Notes under the pieces: model-generated
The model's database searches: none
The model's input: only the letters and a program-made list of their open reading frames with translations
What the model was told of the DNA's origin: nothing
Assembly (NCBI GenBank): GCA_963931865.1
Contig: OZ007509.1
Coordinates: forward strand, 17,784,508-17,848,507
Source: Axinella damicornis
Taxonomy: Eukaryota; Porifera; Demospongiae; Axinellida; Axinellidae
Reading direction: 5' to 3'
Length of the DNA stretch: 64,000 nucleotides
Shown here: piece after piece, positions 26,479 through 34,144 of the stretch
Layout: each line of letters opens with the position of its first letter
Numbering within the stretch: position 1 is the stretch's first letter
Made by a program: the position numbers and the translations under genes

Positions 26479-29400
26479 TAACTGGCCTGACATTTTGGTG
26501 CTTTCAAATGCTTGCTAGAGGTGAGCATTTATTCTCACAGTAAGAACTGTACATACCCACAGTATACGTACCAATGTAGTCTGATATACAGCTCCATTCT
26601 CCTTGACAATGAAAGTTACGTGCTCGGACTTCAAACGCATACTTTGTAAGTGGCTTGAGACCAGATTCCCTAGTGAGACGAATGCTTCTTGCTGGTACAT
26701 TCACAGTCATTATAGAATAATAACTGTTTCCACCACCACCTCCAGATATTTTAAAACGAATGTCGTATGCAGTTACGTCCTCAGCAGTCAAGATATTATT
26801 CGGTTGGTCCCAGTTCAGAGTGAGAGAAGCTTCACGTGGGTTCAGGGTTGACCTCAAGTTCTGAACTTTCCCAGGTTTCAGAGCTGCAAACAAATCAGAG
26901 AAGTGAAACTATCAATACCGTGACATTTTAAGCATGTGTGTGTGTTGGAAGTTTGTGGGGCGGGATGTGTGAGACCGTCATACTTACGTACTTGACCTCA
27001 ATCTCGCATTAATGTAGGACCCAGTGCATGCACTAGCTAATGCTCTTCACCAGAGATGCCATCACATAAGGCTGTCGGTGAGTCAGAGTAATCACTTACA
27101 CCGGACTCACACATGTAGTGGGGGGGGGGGGGGGGGGGGGGGTGAGTGCTCGCAAGACCACTGATTCAGAAGAGAGAACTGCCATGTGCCACGCTAATGC
27201 GAACACCACAAGGCAGGTGACAGCTTACCAGACTTCTGCACAGAGAGCTGCCCATCCCAGGACTCATGCAGAAACAACGGGGGAGTACGTAATAGCTGAA
27301 GCAAGCTAAGCTACATAATAATTATTGGGGCGGGCCTTAGCGAGCCCAACATGAATGTGGAAACACTTAAAAGATACCCACTCCCCACTTTGGTGAAAAT
27401 GTAAGGTGCACTGCCAATGGCGCTCTTTTGTGAGACTATGGTACATGGTAATCAGCAACACACGACATGCATACATACGTATGCCGCTTAAAGTGGCGGG
27501 CAAGTGATTTTGGAATTAATAATCTGTCGTCTATAATTATGGTGTAACCCACGAGTTTCTCAACGAATGGACGCCAAATGTGATATCCAAACATTTCCTG
27601 GTAGCTAAGTGCTATTTATGCACCAAGGCTGGATGCTCTGTTATGTTATGATACACTAGGTAGGATTCTCGACTTCCCATCATGTAGATAATGATGTAGG
27701 GGAATAACTTATCAAACATCTGCATGTGTCACAGAGTATAGTGTTATTACCATAGAGTGATGTTACTTCCTTCCATTCTCCTTTACAATAACCACTCTGA
27801 GCACGGACTTGAAAGTGGTAGTTCTTCAGAGGTACAAGCCCCGAGTCACGAGTGAGGACTACGCTAGTAGCGGAGTTTGCCACAGTTTTTTCCACATATT
27901 CCTCATCTCCAAATGGTTTGAAACGAATGTGATGTTCAGTAAGTTCTTCAACAACTTGAACGTTGCCTGGACGCATCCAACTCAGTGTCACAGAAGGGAT
28001 GTCTTTATTGACAGCTGTTGACAGGCTTTGAACCGGATCAGGAACCAGATCTGCACATGTGAAGAGTCATGAATACCTAGCTACTATTAAGGTACATATG
28101 GCTAATATTTATTTGCTGTTTATGTAGGACATCTACTTTAATGGTCATTGGAATGCATTATTTCTTTGATCTCCCCCTTTCCTGTCAGTTTTGGGGGAAC
28201 TGATCTCGATTTTCAGGTTTTGAAACTGCTTGACACACTCACCAAGTATTGATCAAGGGGGATTTACTGGCAAAACAGGTGTATATACTGGTTTCCTGCC
28301 GTCGAGAGGTAGCTACATCAGGAAGCCATTCAGCAGCTATATATAGTATTCCTTTGTGACGTTATCAGTGTTTAGATAAGAATAGCCACAAACTTTCCCA
28401 CTTGTGACCTTTCTTGGAATAAGGGACTTTCAGGACAAATCTGTGACATCATAGCACACCTAAATTAATGGTGTTTGTACATATGTGAGAAGCTGAAACT
28501 TATACTGAGCGCTACTCTGGTGCTAAATTTTCTAGCAGAACATAGTTATACACACTATTTGCAACTGCCAGAACATGATATTGACTAGGAATAGCTACGT
28601 ATCCGCATCATGCCTCGCGTGCGCCACATGCGTACATGTGACCTGACCACGTGCTTGAGCATGATTATAGTAAATTCGAGAGCTTGAGAGTGTGGAGCTG
28701 TGAAAAGATGTCGATTACGCTCATGATCGCTGTTCAACTCTTCATGTAGCTGCTCTAGCTCTGCAAGCCATGAAAGCCCGGTTCTGGCTATGCAAGACTA
28801 TTGTGAACTTGCAGTATAAACAGATAAACAGATGTCGACTGCGCTCAGTGTTCAACTCCATATGTAGCTGCTCGAGCTCCGCAAGCCCTAGAGGCACCGC
28901 ACTGGTACAGGTACGTACATACATACACATATCATGAGAATAGATCCACCATTTAGTGCCTCGCGCTAATGCGCTCAGCAATAACACGTTCAGATTCAGA
29001 CATCACTAATATATAACAGCCAAGGTTTAATATAAACCTACCAATATATGCTGAATATATCTTCCAATCTCCCGAAGCCTCAGCATTTTCTGCTCTCACT
29101 TCAAATCTGTGCATTTTTGAGGCCTCAAGACCAGAATTCCTTGTGAGAGAGACATAATTGGTAGCCACAACCTTCTCACAATAGTTGCTCCTTCCTTCAG
29201 TGGGTTTGAAGCGAATCCGATATTTGGTATCTCCACCAGGCATTCTCAAATTGATTGGTGGGTCCCAGGTAAGTCTGATGGAGGCCTGCTTTGGATCGAC
29301 AACCGCTTTGATGTTCTGGACTGGGCCAGGAACTGAAGCTGAACAGCCATGATGAGGCGTGTGAGTGTGTGTATGGAAGGGAGTTTTGTGCATAGCATTG

Positions 29401-30641
29401 TAGGACAATGAGTGTGCATGTGATTGAGTGTCAATTGACTCAAAATACCGTAGTCGCGCGTTATTAGGCGCAGCTCACTTATAGGTGCATATTCGCTGTT
29501 AGGCGCAGGTTCAACTCTCGCCCAGGTACTCGCTGTTAAGCACTGCAGTCTTCTTCCAGAAACTCTGCCTTTTTCGATCATACGGAGTGAAAAACAGCTA
29601 TAATTCGAATTGAAGCGCACTTCCTATTCGAGGAATGTCAATATTCGTTATTAGGCGCATCTCGCTTATAGGTGCATATTTCCTTCCTGTGGAGTTATAG
29701 GCGCATGCGCCTAATAACGTGTGACTACGGTAGCACTGAAACCATCCCGCTGTGAATTATATAATATCTGATTACAACTATATGATCCAAATGTCAACTA
29801 CAAGTACCGTGGAGTACTAATAGATCCCCTACGTGCACCCTCTGGTCTGCTTAGTGTTTAAGCCATTCCAACTTACATCTGATCTCATGCACCCATTTCA
29901 TAGGAGCCATACGGGTGGATAAGCAGACTGCCAAGCAGTAGACAGTAAGGGGCTACTTATTATTCTTGAAACTTGCATCCTGCCTTGCCAGAAGTGACAT
30001 CATGAAACTGAAAATGTCATGGCTCATTGGTTCTTAAAGGTTACTGATATTCATGCCCACCACCTGGTGTTGCATTTGGGTGACACTAGCTTCCCTCTAT
30101 CCTCTTCTCCTGCATGGAGTACATAGCAGCTTTCCAACATTGTGCTCGCAAATGCCCAGGTGGCATGATAGGAAAAGGGGCTGGCATGACTTCTGTCAGA
30201 TACAAATGCACTTCACTTATCCAGCATCTATATCCCATGATAGCAATTGATGCCAGTTATGTATATGACAGTTTTCACCTTACCAATAACGCTCTTCCAT
30301 TTTCCCACAGCATCCCCGCACCTTGCTCTCACTTCAAAATCATATGTGGTCAGCGGTGCAATCCCTGATGTGCTTGTGAGAGTGAGGGTCTTGCTAGTTC
30401 CATCCACACTTGTCCCATTAATATAACCGTCTGCATCTTTTGGCCTGAAGCGAATGTCATACGCAGTGATCTCATCTTCCCTACTCTGTTTTGTTACACC
30501 CCACCGCAGTGTAACAGATAATTCCGGGATTCTGGGCTGCAGGGATGCCTCCAGGTCACCAACTGTAATAAATAGATGAAAGCATGTAAAGCACATAAGC
30601 ATGCAGACCGTAAACCTACCATCCATGGAACAGGTAAGCAT
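5463..30641 (-). CDS. Gene C: multi-FN3 gene, thirteen FN3 exons visible, 3' end outside window
   Basis: Gene-level model: start exon 30284-30641, then FN3 exons at 29042, 27751, 26572, 24134, 22084, 20241, 19799, 18918, 17863, 6781, 6131 and 5463, all phase 1 and on the minus strand. The last three have the same order and type as the right-most exons of gene A (63795, 63000, 62359). The left 0.6-1.3 kb of the window resembles the DNA just upstream of the gene A exon at 61257. I therefore infer that gene C continues leftward through more FN3 exons to a PARP exon. All exons seen are open. One, at 17863, has lost its usual donor site. A 10.8-kb intron full of repeats separates 17863 from 7092. 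Confidence 0.6.
6131..6436 (-). CDS. Gene C FN3 exon 12
   Basis: 306-nt phase-1 FN3-like exon: ALTPGPIQNLKSAVNTHKP, VTLKWDPPANAAYPG, YQIHFLDNERVSYG, then a divergent second half (SSLQVTAYSGNNESQEC) in which the usual Y-x-F-x-VRA strand is degenerate. Twin of 63000-63305. Splice sites are normal (GTAAGT donor, ATACAG acceptor). Confidence 0.8.
6781..7092 (-). CDS. Gene C FN3 exon 11
   Basis: 312-nt phase-1 FN3 exon: LVPGQVQNLRLTSD, LTLTWDKPSNVKAAED, YNIRFRPAGSRRRKD, LNPLTTYDFQVRARNADHNKGEW. The donor is GTATGT and the acceptor CTGCAG. Same subtype as 63795 (gene A) and 17863. It lies downstream of the 10.8-kb repeat-filled intron. Confidence 0.85.
7304..11600. repeat. Higher-order dimeric tandem array
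   Basis: Units begin with CGAGGGGCAACCGCACTCC (7304, 7788, 8369 variant, 8631, 9137, 9430, 9933, 10434, 11080). A full unit holds two related half-units about 178 bp apart. Each half runs from GAGCAATGGCG through about 50 bp to a GGTGAGTTTC and then a GCGATCACG...GGTCAGAATCTT block. The unit from 8369 and the unit from 9137 are partial. A ninth-type isolated unit stands at 14774-15300. A hairpin-forming ACCAGGAGTG/CACTCCTGGT pair sits at several unit joints. Function unknown. Confidence 0.8.
11621..12290 (+). repeat. Duplicated block Y1 with retroelement-like coding remnant
   Basis: Starts CGTACGTCGTGCCGTAAATC. An open stretch at 11782-12096 includes PREVILLELTIPY, which resembles the LLELTVP strand found after reverse transcriptase in some invertebrate retroelements (weak similarity, from memory of the family). 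Block Y3 (15312-16045) is a close copy and Y2 (14261-14697) a shorter one. The block ends with CTGCATTCCCCTAG, the terminus shared by the GGGGCGAGC family. Confidence 0.45.
12579..12955. mobile_element. TIR element with AAA duplication (AGCCCCGTTTACAC family)
   Basis: AGCCCCGTTTACAC at the left and GTGTAAACGGGGCT at the right, flanked by AAA. The paralogous block at about 16948 reads CAGCAACAAAGACTGC without it. The interior carries several inverted ATCCGG/CCGGAT motifs. A 3-bp A/T duplication is typical of Harbinger-type elements. Non-autonomous. Confidence 0.75.
13139..13719. mobile_element. Minisatellite-bearing element E1, 5' truncated
   Basis: Core of about a dozen 29-bp repeats built on CCCCGATTGCGTCCGCTTCA (13165-13530), then a (CA)n run near 13678-13702 and the terminus ...AATATATTG. 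Serine/alanine-rich frames on both strands are repeat artefacts. It is directly followed, head to tail, by E2. Confidence 0.65.
13721..14254. mobile_element. Minisatellite-bearing element E2, complete
   Basis: Runs from TACAAGTAGCTGAGC with a 5' hairpin (inverted TAGCTGAGC), through the 29-bp minisatellite (13800-14075) and (CA)n (14202-14225), to ...TTAATGTATTG. The same organisation, inverted, makes up 50491-51626, which supplies the target duplication CATAT. Confidence 0.7.
14261..16045. repeat. Blocks Y2, isolated array unit, and Y3
   Basis: Y2 (14261-14697), a single dimer-array unit (14774-15300) that starts after a TTGGGGCGAGCGTGAG terminus at 14698, and Y3 (15312-16045). Within Y3 a 66-bp segment beginning GAGACAGAGACCGCTCC is duplicated in tandem (15721-15852), which keeps frame. 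This order repeats that of 7242-12290 in shortened form. Confidence 0.6.
16249..16849. mobile_element. TIR element with TGTAC duplication (CAGTRGCGGATC family)
   Basis: CAGTAGCGGATCCAGA at the left and TCTAGATCCGCCACTG at the right, with TGTAC on both sides (16244-16248 and 16850-16854). The uninterrupted site is at about 12502 (GAACCGTGTACTCCTTGG). A CAGTGGCGGATC-type end is widespread in animal genomes. The interior has no transposase. Confidence 0.8.
16850..17340. repeat. Copy of the 12500-13140 segment plus CTAG-family end
   Basis: Matches 12502-12578 and 12956-13140 without the AAA-flanked element. It then carries a GCTCAGGCTCGCCCC-containing terminus near 17280-17315, a diverged version of the ends at 12290 and 16045. 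Confidence 0.55.
17663..17720 (+). repeat. (GGTG)n and poly-G tract
   Basis: GGTG tetranucleotide repeats passing into a run of about 22 G. Capable of G-quadruplex formation. The exact length may be unreliable in assembly. Confidence 0.9.
17863..18192 (-). CDS. Gene C FN3 exon 10, shifted splice donor
   Basis: Open FN3: ALVPGKVQNLRSTLD, LTLTWDKPINVKTAED, YDIRFRPTRNW, LNPLKAYDFEVRARSADDCEGEW. Sister exons 6781 and 63795 end with an ATTG/GT junction after SEYIG. Here that position reads CTCAAG and has no GT. The next phase-1 donor is CTG/GTTGGT, 18 nt further on, giving 330 nt and six extra residues. The stronger-looking GTACCT, 4 nt beyond it, would be out of phase. Confidence 0.65.
18249..18763. 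mobile_element. TA-flanked TIR element (CCGTAGACCGGGAAATTTTC family)
   Basis: Left end CCGTAGACCGGGAAATTTTC, right end the inverse with one change, TA on both sides. It lies in the intron between gene C FN3 exons 9 and 10. Internal frames on both strands match nothing known. Confidence 0.75.
18918..19226 (-). CDS. Gene C FN3 exon 9
   Basis: 309-nt phase-1 FN3 exon: ALVPGVVQNLRSVPD, LTLNWDRPNNTQTTTD, YIIRFRPSGCMRED, LKPLTKYDFEVRAQNENHEGEW. The donor is GTACAT and the acceptor CACAG. Open throughout. Confidence 0.85.
19799..20110 (-). CDS. Gene C FN3 exon 8
   Basis: 312-nt phase-1 FN3 exon: ALTPGYVQNLRSTLD, LTLNWDMPENMVSV, YDIRFKPTRSGWEGN, LKPLTKYDFEIRARSLDRKG. The donor is GTAAGT and the acceptor CTGCAG. 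Only 130 bp of intron separate it from exon 7, the shortest FN3-FN3 intron in the window. Confidence 0.85.
20241..20522 (-). CDS. Gene C FN3 exon 7
   Basis: 282-nt phase-1 FN3 exon of the SVTVDE subtype (VTLSWNPPVNIQTAEE, YQIRFKPDGSGR, KKYNFEVRPRNDCGEGEW). Duplicate of 24134-24415. The two copies sit on either side of the 22084 exon, indicating that a block was duplicated rather than a single exon. Confidence 0.85.
20724..21260. mobile_element. Degenerate CCGTATTTCC-family element with a 43-codon ORF
   Basis: Internal sequence from 20880 to 21050 aligns with 38640-38870 (shared CACAATGGGCAAGATTCGG core), and degraded GAGGGYGGC motifs flank it. The ends are too worn to place exactly. An ATG at 20919 opens 43 codons (MGKIREVLSL to ETVLDDC). 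The young copy shares the start but is closed by a stop after 17 codons. Confidence 0.45.
22084..22377 (-). CDS. Gene C FN3 exon 6
   Basis: 294-nt phase-1 FN3 exon: ALAPGQVQNLRSTLD, LTLKWDKPKNMVAVK, YDIRFQLCGRKGK, LKALTKYTFEVRAQS. The donor is GTAAGT and the acceptor CTGCAG. Most similar to 19799-20110. Confidence 0.85.
22590..22975. repeat. Interspersed repeat, GSCTAQC-type copy
   Basis: A segment also found, in varying lengths, at 34370-34620, 35740-35880, 40860-41270, 54290-54540 and 55470-55560. It is read as ATGGGGTCATGCACTGCTC on the minus strand here. It is preceded by AGAGTCGGTAGACTCTATAT (22552), a mark shared with 40815. No function assigned. Confidence 0.5.
23084..23327. repeat. 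244-bp near-perfect palindrome
   Basis: Arms of about 110 bp (AACATTAAAAATGTATGG outward, GTTGTATACT inward) around a short A/T centre. Half copies occur near 35588-35660, and a copy split by another element lies at 45300-46080. It could extrude a cruciform. Probably a foldback mobile element. Confidence 0.75.
23340..24133. other. Gene C intron 5 remainder, unassigned
   Basis: No exon-like signal. A short piece near 23475-23525 (TTCAAAGTTGTAGTTCTTTGACGA) echoes the minus-strand NYNFEV end of the neighbouring FN3 subtype. It may be a worn FN3 fragment, but it is not a usable exon. Confidence 0.35.
24134..24415 (-). CDS. Gene C FN3 exon 5
   Basis: 282-nt phase-1 FN3 exon: ALHPDPVRNLSVTVDE, VTLSWNPPVNIQTADE, YQIRFKPDGSGRYHEM, SSKNYNFEVRARND. 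It is a close duplicate of 20241-20522, with only a few residues different. The shorter A-strand region and the SRLVSSK turn define this subtype. Confidence 0.85.
24514..25206. mobile_element. Composite foldback with nested palindromes
   Basis: Outer inverted ends CTAGAGGCAAAACATTTTCT and its near-complement. The outer arms continue through a shared segment including CCCTCGAAAAAGCTAAG. Inside are a palindrome at 24648-24718 (GGTAGCATTATACC arms), a GCAGTGCATTACGGG pair at about 24882 and 25000, and a CCCATCCC/GGGATGGG pair at 25050-25100. The GCAGTGCATTACGGG pair recurs at 36577-36636 and, mutated, at 57716-57770. Confidence 0.7.
25207..26571. other. Gene C intron 4, unassigned, with one hydrophobic frame
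   Basis: The plus-strand frame 25995-26240 (81 codons) ends in a plausible single membrane helix (NILSACLVWGFVVSLAVIVLV) and a basic tail. A hairpin (AGAACGC/GCGTTCT) lies at 26222-26241, overlapping the stop. No homology is recognised, the upstream region has stops, and no promoter or splice support is clear. A (GA)n tract is at 26448-26478. Confidence 0.25.
26572..26883 (-). CDS. Gene C FN3 exon 4
   Basis: 312-nt phase-1 FN3 exon: ALKPGKVQNLRSTLN, LTLNWDQPNNILTAED, YDIRFKISGGGGGN, LKPLTKYAFEVRARN. The donor is GTACGT and the acceptor TTGCAG. A glycine run replaces the usual charged loop after the IRF strand. Confidence 0.85.
26884..27750. other. Gene C intron 3: poly-G and one GGGGCGAGC-type end
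   Basis: A run of 23 G at 27120-27142 and a TTGGGGCGGGCCTTAGCGAG terminus at 27324. Otherwise nothing recognisable. Confidence 0.4.
27751..28050 (-). CDS. Gene C FN3 exon 3
   Basis: 300-nt phase-1 FN3 exon: DLVPDPVQSLSTAVNKD, VTLSWMRPGNVQ, HHIRFKPFGDE, VPLKNYHFQVRAQSGYCKGEW. The donor is GTAATA and the acceptor GTGCAG. It has no close copy elsewhere in the window. Confidence 0.85.
29042..29338 (-). CDS. Gene C FN3 exon 2
   Basis: 297-nt phase-1 FN3 exon, open: ASVPGPVQNIKAVVD, IRLTWDPPINLRMPGG, YRIRFKPTEG, HRFEVRAENAEASGDW. The acceptor is TTCAG and the donor GTAGGT. It is the intact parent type of the frameshifted gene B copy at 47777. The YVSLTRNSGL segment replaces the usual TSVLLTRESGL. 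Confidence 0.85.
29448..29730. mobile_element. TA-flanked TIR element (CCGTAGTCGCGCGTTATT family), copy 1
   Basis: 283 bp with ends CCGTAGTCGCGCGTTATTAG and the inverse, flanked by TA. The paralogous place at 48160-48175 reads CTCAAAATAGCACTGAAACC with no insertion. Internal TTAGGCGCAT motifs occur in both directions. Confidence 0.9.
30284..30641 (-). CDS. Gene C start exon: leader plus FN3 domain 1
   Basis: ATG at 30641 with an in-frame TGA directly upstream, then MDGRFTV and a hydrophobic run rich in Cys, Met and Phe, passing straight into FN3 (VGDLEASLQPRIPE, VTLRWGV, YDIRFRPKD, LTTYDFEVRARCGD). The FN3 part is 30284-30562 (279 nt). A 57-bp in-frame intron alternative (30563-30619) exists, as in gene B. 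The leader differs from gene B at only a few sites, mostly keeping hydrophobic character. A signal peptide would place the protein in the secretory pathway, which is unusual for a PARP domain. Confidence 0.55.
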
Positions 30642-30965
30642 TCACCTAGGAGCTTGCTGGCGCAACTATGAAAATGTACCGGGGACTACAGACTCGGGAA
30701 TGGACTCGAGACTCGATAATAAACTTTTGGGGATAAAACCATGGTCTTCGTTTCTTTGAGGCACAAATTATCAGCATTTCATATGCTGTTCAGCACAAGA
30801 CATTATCATATACCTGTACGTAAGTTGCAGAGTTAGAACACATTGCCAACCATGTTGTACAAACCCTATTCACAGGCCAGAAGCTATTCATTTTGCAGTC
30901 AGGCCATACTACTATAGTGGGGTGTATCAAAGCCTCAGTGGTGTGGGCCAGTACACCAGGATTGC

Positions 30966-31078
30966 TGGTGGTGGTGGTGGTGGTGGTGGTGGTGGTGGTG
31001 GTGGTGGTGGTGGTGGTGGTGGTGGTGGTGGTGGTGGTGGTGGTGGTGAGGTGGGGGGGGGGGGGGGGGGGGGGGGGG
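30966..31078 (+). repeat. (GGT)n followed by poly-G
   Basis: About 27 GGT triplets and then a run of G to 31078. Long Val, Gly, Pro or His frames here are artefacts. The paralogous site near 50035-50047 has only GTGGGGAGAGGGGGG, so the tract expanded after the duplication or collapsed in the other copy. Confidence 0.9.
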
Positions 31079-32204
31079 ATGAAGCAGTAGAACCATTCCA
31101 TACAGCATAGAGTACTGCTTGCAGCATGGGTGTCTGGACCATTTCGGGATCATCAATTTTGACACAGAATGGCACAAATTTAGAGCGCTTATAGGTACTA
31201 TATACAACATTTTGATTGTGTGTTTATCAGTGAGCTCATGTTATCACTGGGCCCTTATCACACATCACATCCTGCTGTGCACTGCACTGGGGAAACACCT
31301 GGGAAGTCCCATGTGCAAGGGTTGTACTACATTTCAGGTGGCCAAATAAGGCTGCATGCAGATACAATTATCCTAGCACTACAAAGTTACATCACACCAT
31401 TTCTAGATTGCTGCATGTGCACAGTACACTCTCTGGATTCATCTGCTACCTGAATCGGCGTGTGTACCCATATAAATTAATATTTATTAGCATGTAATTA
31501 TTACAATCTTACTTCCCATCCCTCATATAACAAGTGCTTCTCTGCACAAGAGGAATTGTAGCTATGAGCCGACAGGAGGTAGAGGCAATGAAACAAGAAA
31601 TGTAGGAATGGGATGGGGTAATGCATAGCATTCCAACTGCTTCCTCAAGATCTAGAGGTGCATGGAGTATGACAGCTGAGATCAGCAAAAGGACTTTAGT
31701 GCTTTCTAAACTATCTATGGTATGCAGCTAGCTAACTCCCCACTATAATAGCACTGCCATTGTCTTTCTTTTTTTTTGCAGGAACCTCAGGAACCACACG
31801 GACCATGGGAATGGTTGCCATCACTGCTATATAACAGAATTTGTGATGATATCATCGTGGATCCCTGTATAAACGCGCAACAATCTTGAGTACATGCACA
31901 TCAGTGTATAGCTACTCGGCAAAAACTACGTCTTGCATCATAGCTAGATTTATAGAGTATGCTTGCATAACAATTTTGCTCACCTTCAGGTCGCCCTAAA
32001 AATTGCCCCATATCGACGCAACCGTCACGATATGTTGGTAGGCACCTACTAGTAGATACTTCAGCCTGAGCGAGACATCGTTCGTGAGTTCCGCAGGTGG
32101 AAATGGAAAATGGCGGGGCCCTTTTCGATTCTGCGGTCAGTAATTAACGGTGTGGGCGTTAAAAGGGGGTGGGGCTGCCATCCTCCGTACAGCTCCGATT
32201 ACTA

Positions 32205-32386
32205 AAGGTAAAGGTTTTTACCTCCTGGTCCTTTCAGCCAATGGCTGATCTCCCAAGGGGTGTAGGGGTAAACAAAGCACTTCAGCACTTCACCAGTGAA
32301 GCAACCGGTGGGATTCGAACCAGGGACTTTTGGTCCACAGTCAAATGCTTTAACCATGCACTAGTCTTGGCCACAAGTCACTCACT
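32205..32386 (-). mobile_element. tRNA-derived SINE
   Basis: On the minus strand it has an A-box-like TAGTGCATGG, and a perfect B box GGTTCGAATCC 53 bases after its start. The paralogous site at 52245-52265 passes straight from CCGATTACTA to CCATGACCTAATG, so this is an insertion. It cannot fold as a normal tRNA gene in the anticodon region. Confidence 0.7.
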
Positions 32387-32999
32387 CATGACCTAATGAC
32401 GATCGTTGCAACTCCCTCCCTCCCTCCTTCCTCAACTGCATGTGGGTATGGCAGCTTGCAATTGTATACTGATCAGCATATTCGTGGCAACTTTGCTGAC
32501 AGCAAGCAAGTACAACAGCTAGCTAACTAAACTAGTGTGGCCGGGTATTTTCTCAGTAAGGATCATCGATCACGATGACATCACAATTTAACCTAGTGTG
32601 GGCATTACTTGATTGGTAAGGCATATAAGTGCCATGAATGTGGAAGTTGCCAGGCCATTTCTCCTCCTATAAAGGGCCTAGCTTGGAACAGGGCTGGGTT
32701 GGATTGGGAATGGGAATGTCATTATGAAATGAGGCTGGGTTGGAATGGGGACTAGGCTGGGTTGGATGGTAAGTGGGAATGTTAACAACAATGCATCACT
32801 GATCTTTAACTCCTAAATGATCCTTCCCAACAGACGAGCCTCATGAGGGACCGGAGAGTTGAACGTAACTGAGGTATATAGCATTCAACACAAAGACATA
32901 TATACATATTTTGAGGGTGACAGATATAAGGAAACAGGCTGCAGCTGTACACTAAAATCAAGAGTTCATAAAGTTATGAACTCTTACTAAAATGGAACA

Positions 33000-33425
33000 C
33001 TATTATAGGGTGCATGGCGGTACACAACCAAGGGAAAGTCAAACCAGAAACACAATTAGACTGAAGTAGCATTACTCAAATTCTTGGTCGACATCACTGT
33101 ATATCGGTATGTATTCATTTGCATAGCAACACAGAGACATATTTGCATGAGGGGACAGGTAAGGATATATAGCACTAAAAGGGAGCAATAACATGGGGTG
33201 GTGGTACACAACCAAAGGAAATCAAACCAGAAAACAATTGGCATTACACTGATCGATGTAGTATTAATCAAATTCTTGGTCGACGTCACTGTACATAACC
33301 TATATCAGCGTGCATTCATACGCATAGATACAAAGCAACACAGAGACGTATTTACAGGGTAATTTGGGGGAACAATAACATAGTGTGGTGGTACACAACC
33401 AAGGGGAAGTCAAACCGGAAAACAA
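33000..33425. repeat. Imperfect ~190-bp tandem repeats downstream of PARP exon
   Basis: GTGGTACACAACCAA...GTCAAACC recurs near 33010, 33197 and 33389 with related sequence between. The gene A side has the same at about 52740-53195. Being 3' of the stop codon in both genes, it may be part of the 3' UTR. Confidence 0.55.
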
Positions 33426-33527
33426 AGACGTATAACTATAACAATCAAAAAGGTGATTCTTGGGCACTGTATATAATGGCACACAAACATGACATTGTGT
33501 GTATACAGAACAACACAAAAGCAAAAC

Positions 33528-34144
33528 TTAGTTTTGGCAAAAGAGTATGTAACGTGGGTGAATGGCTCGGTGATCAAAGATGACAAGTTCATCATAGTTC
33601 AGTTCACCCTGGCTTCCCGCATAGAATGAATGGTATCCGGGTGGAGGGTAAGAGAGGCCACGGAATTGAATGGTGTATTTGTTTCCAGGAGCAATGTCAC
33701 ATAAAAGAACTGAGCTGTAACGAGTATTCCTTTCTCCGACCACTGCACCAAATCTATTGCCGATTGCGTAGTCATGGGACTTGGAGGAATTAGGAGCAAA
33801 ATAGAAGCCCTCGCCAAATTTTTGAACTGATCTCCTGCTGATCCTTTGAGGATCAAACCCTTTCCTTGCAATTCCACAAGCACCACAGTTTGTATTTTCA
33901 CACAGCTCTGCTGAATTTGCGAGGTCACAGCAAAGCCATGTGCCGTGGTAATGTTGTTCAACACCTTGTAAGGACCTCGGCAAAGTGTGGCGATAACTTT
34001 CAAACCTCTTTGATATCACTGGGTTGATAATCTTGGCAATGGAGATGATGGAAGGACATCGGCCTTTACGTCTAGCCCAATCTCTGCGGAACTTCTCACA
34101 AAGATTGGTATACTCTTGTGATCGGGAGTCCAGCTTCACAACAC
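33528..34144 (-). CDS. Gene B terminal exon: PARP catalytic domain
   Basis: Paralogue of the 53293-53909 exon with exactly the same length (617 nt), no indel and no premature stop. By my count about 22 of 204 residues differ. His66, Tyr114 and Glu185 are kept, as are the Cys cluster and the SSKSHDYA segment. The acceptor is CTCAG before GTGTTGTGAAG, phase 1. The exon is intact although three FN3 exons upstream in the same gene are broken. This suggests either recent decay or continued selection on the enzyme part. Confidence 0.85.

Larger units (their letters stand above)
30642..33527. other. Intergenic DNA between gene C start and gene B PARP exon
   Basis: This should contain the gene C promoter and the gene B 3' UTR. 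It has a (GGT)n tract with poly-G (30966-31078), a tRNA-derived SINE (32205-32386) and imperfect tandem repeats of about 190 bp (33000-33425). It aligns with 49100-53292 apart from insertions. I cannot place a TATA box or polyadenylation signal with confidence. Confidence 0.4.

Noticed and set aside
30893..31210. Long Val-, Gly-, Pro- and His-rich frames on both strands
   Set aside because: They are translations of a (GGT)n and poly-G tract with no start context or splice sites.
32300..32372. Functional tRNA gene on the minus strand
   Set aside because: B box is good but the acceptor and anticodon stems do not pair, and the paralogous empty site shows it is a mobile insertion.
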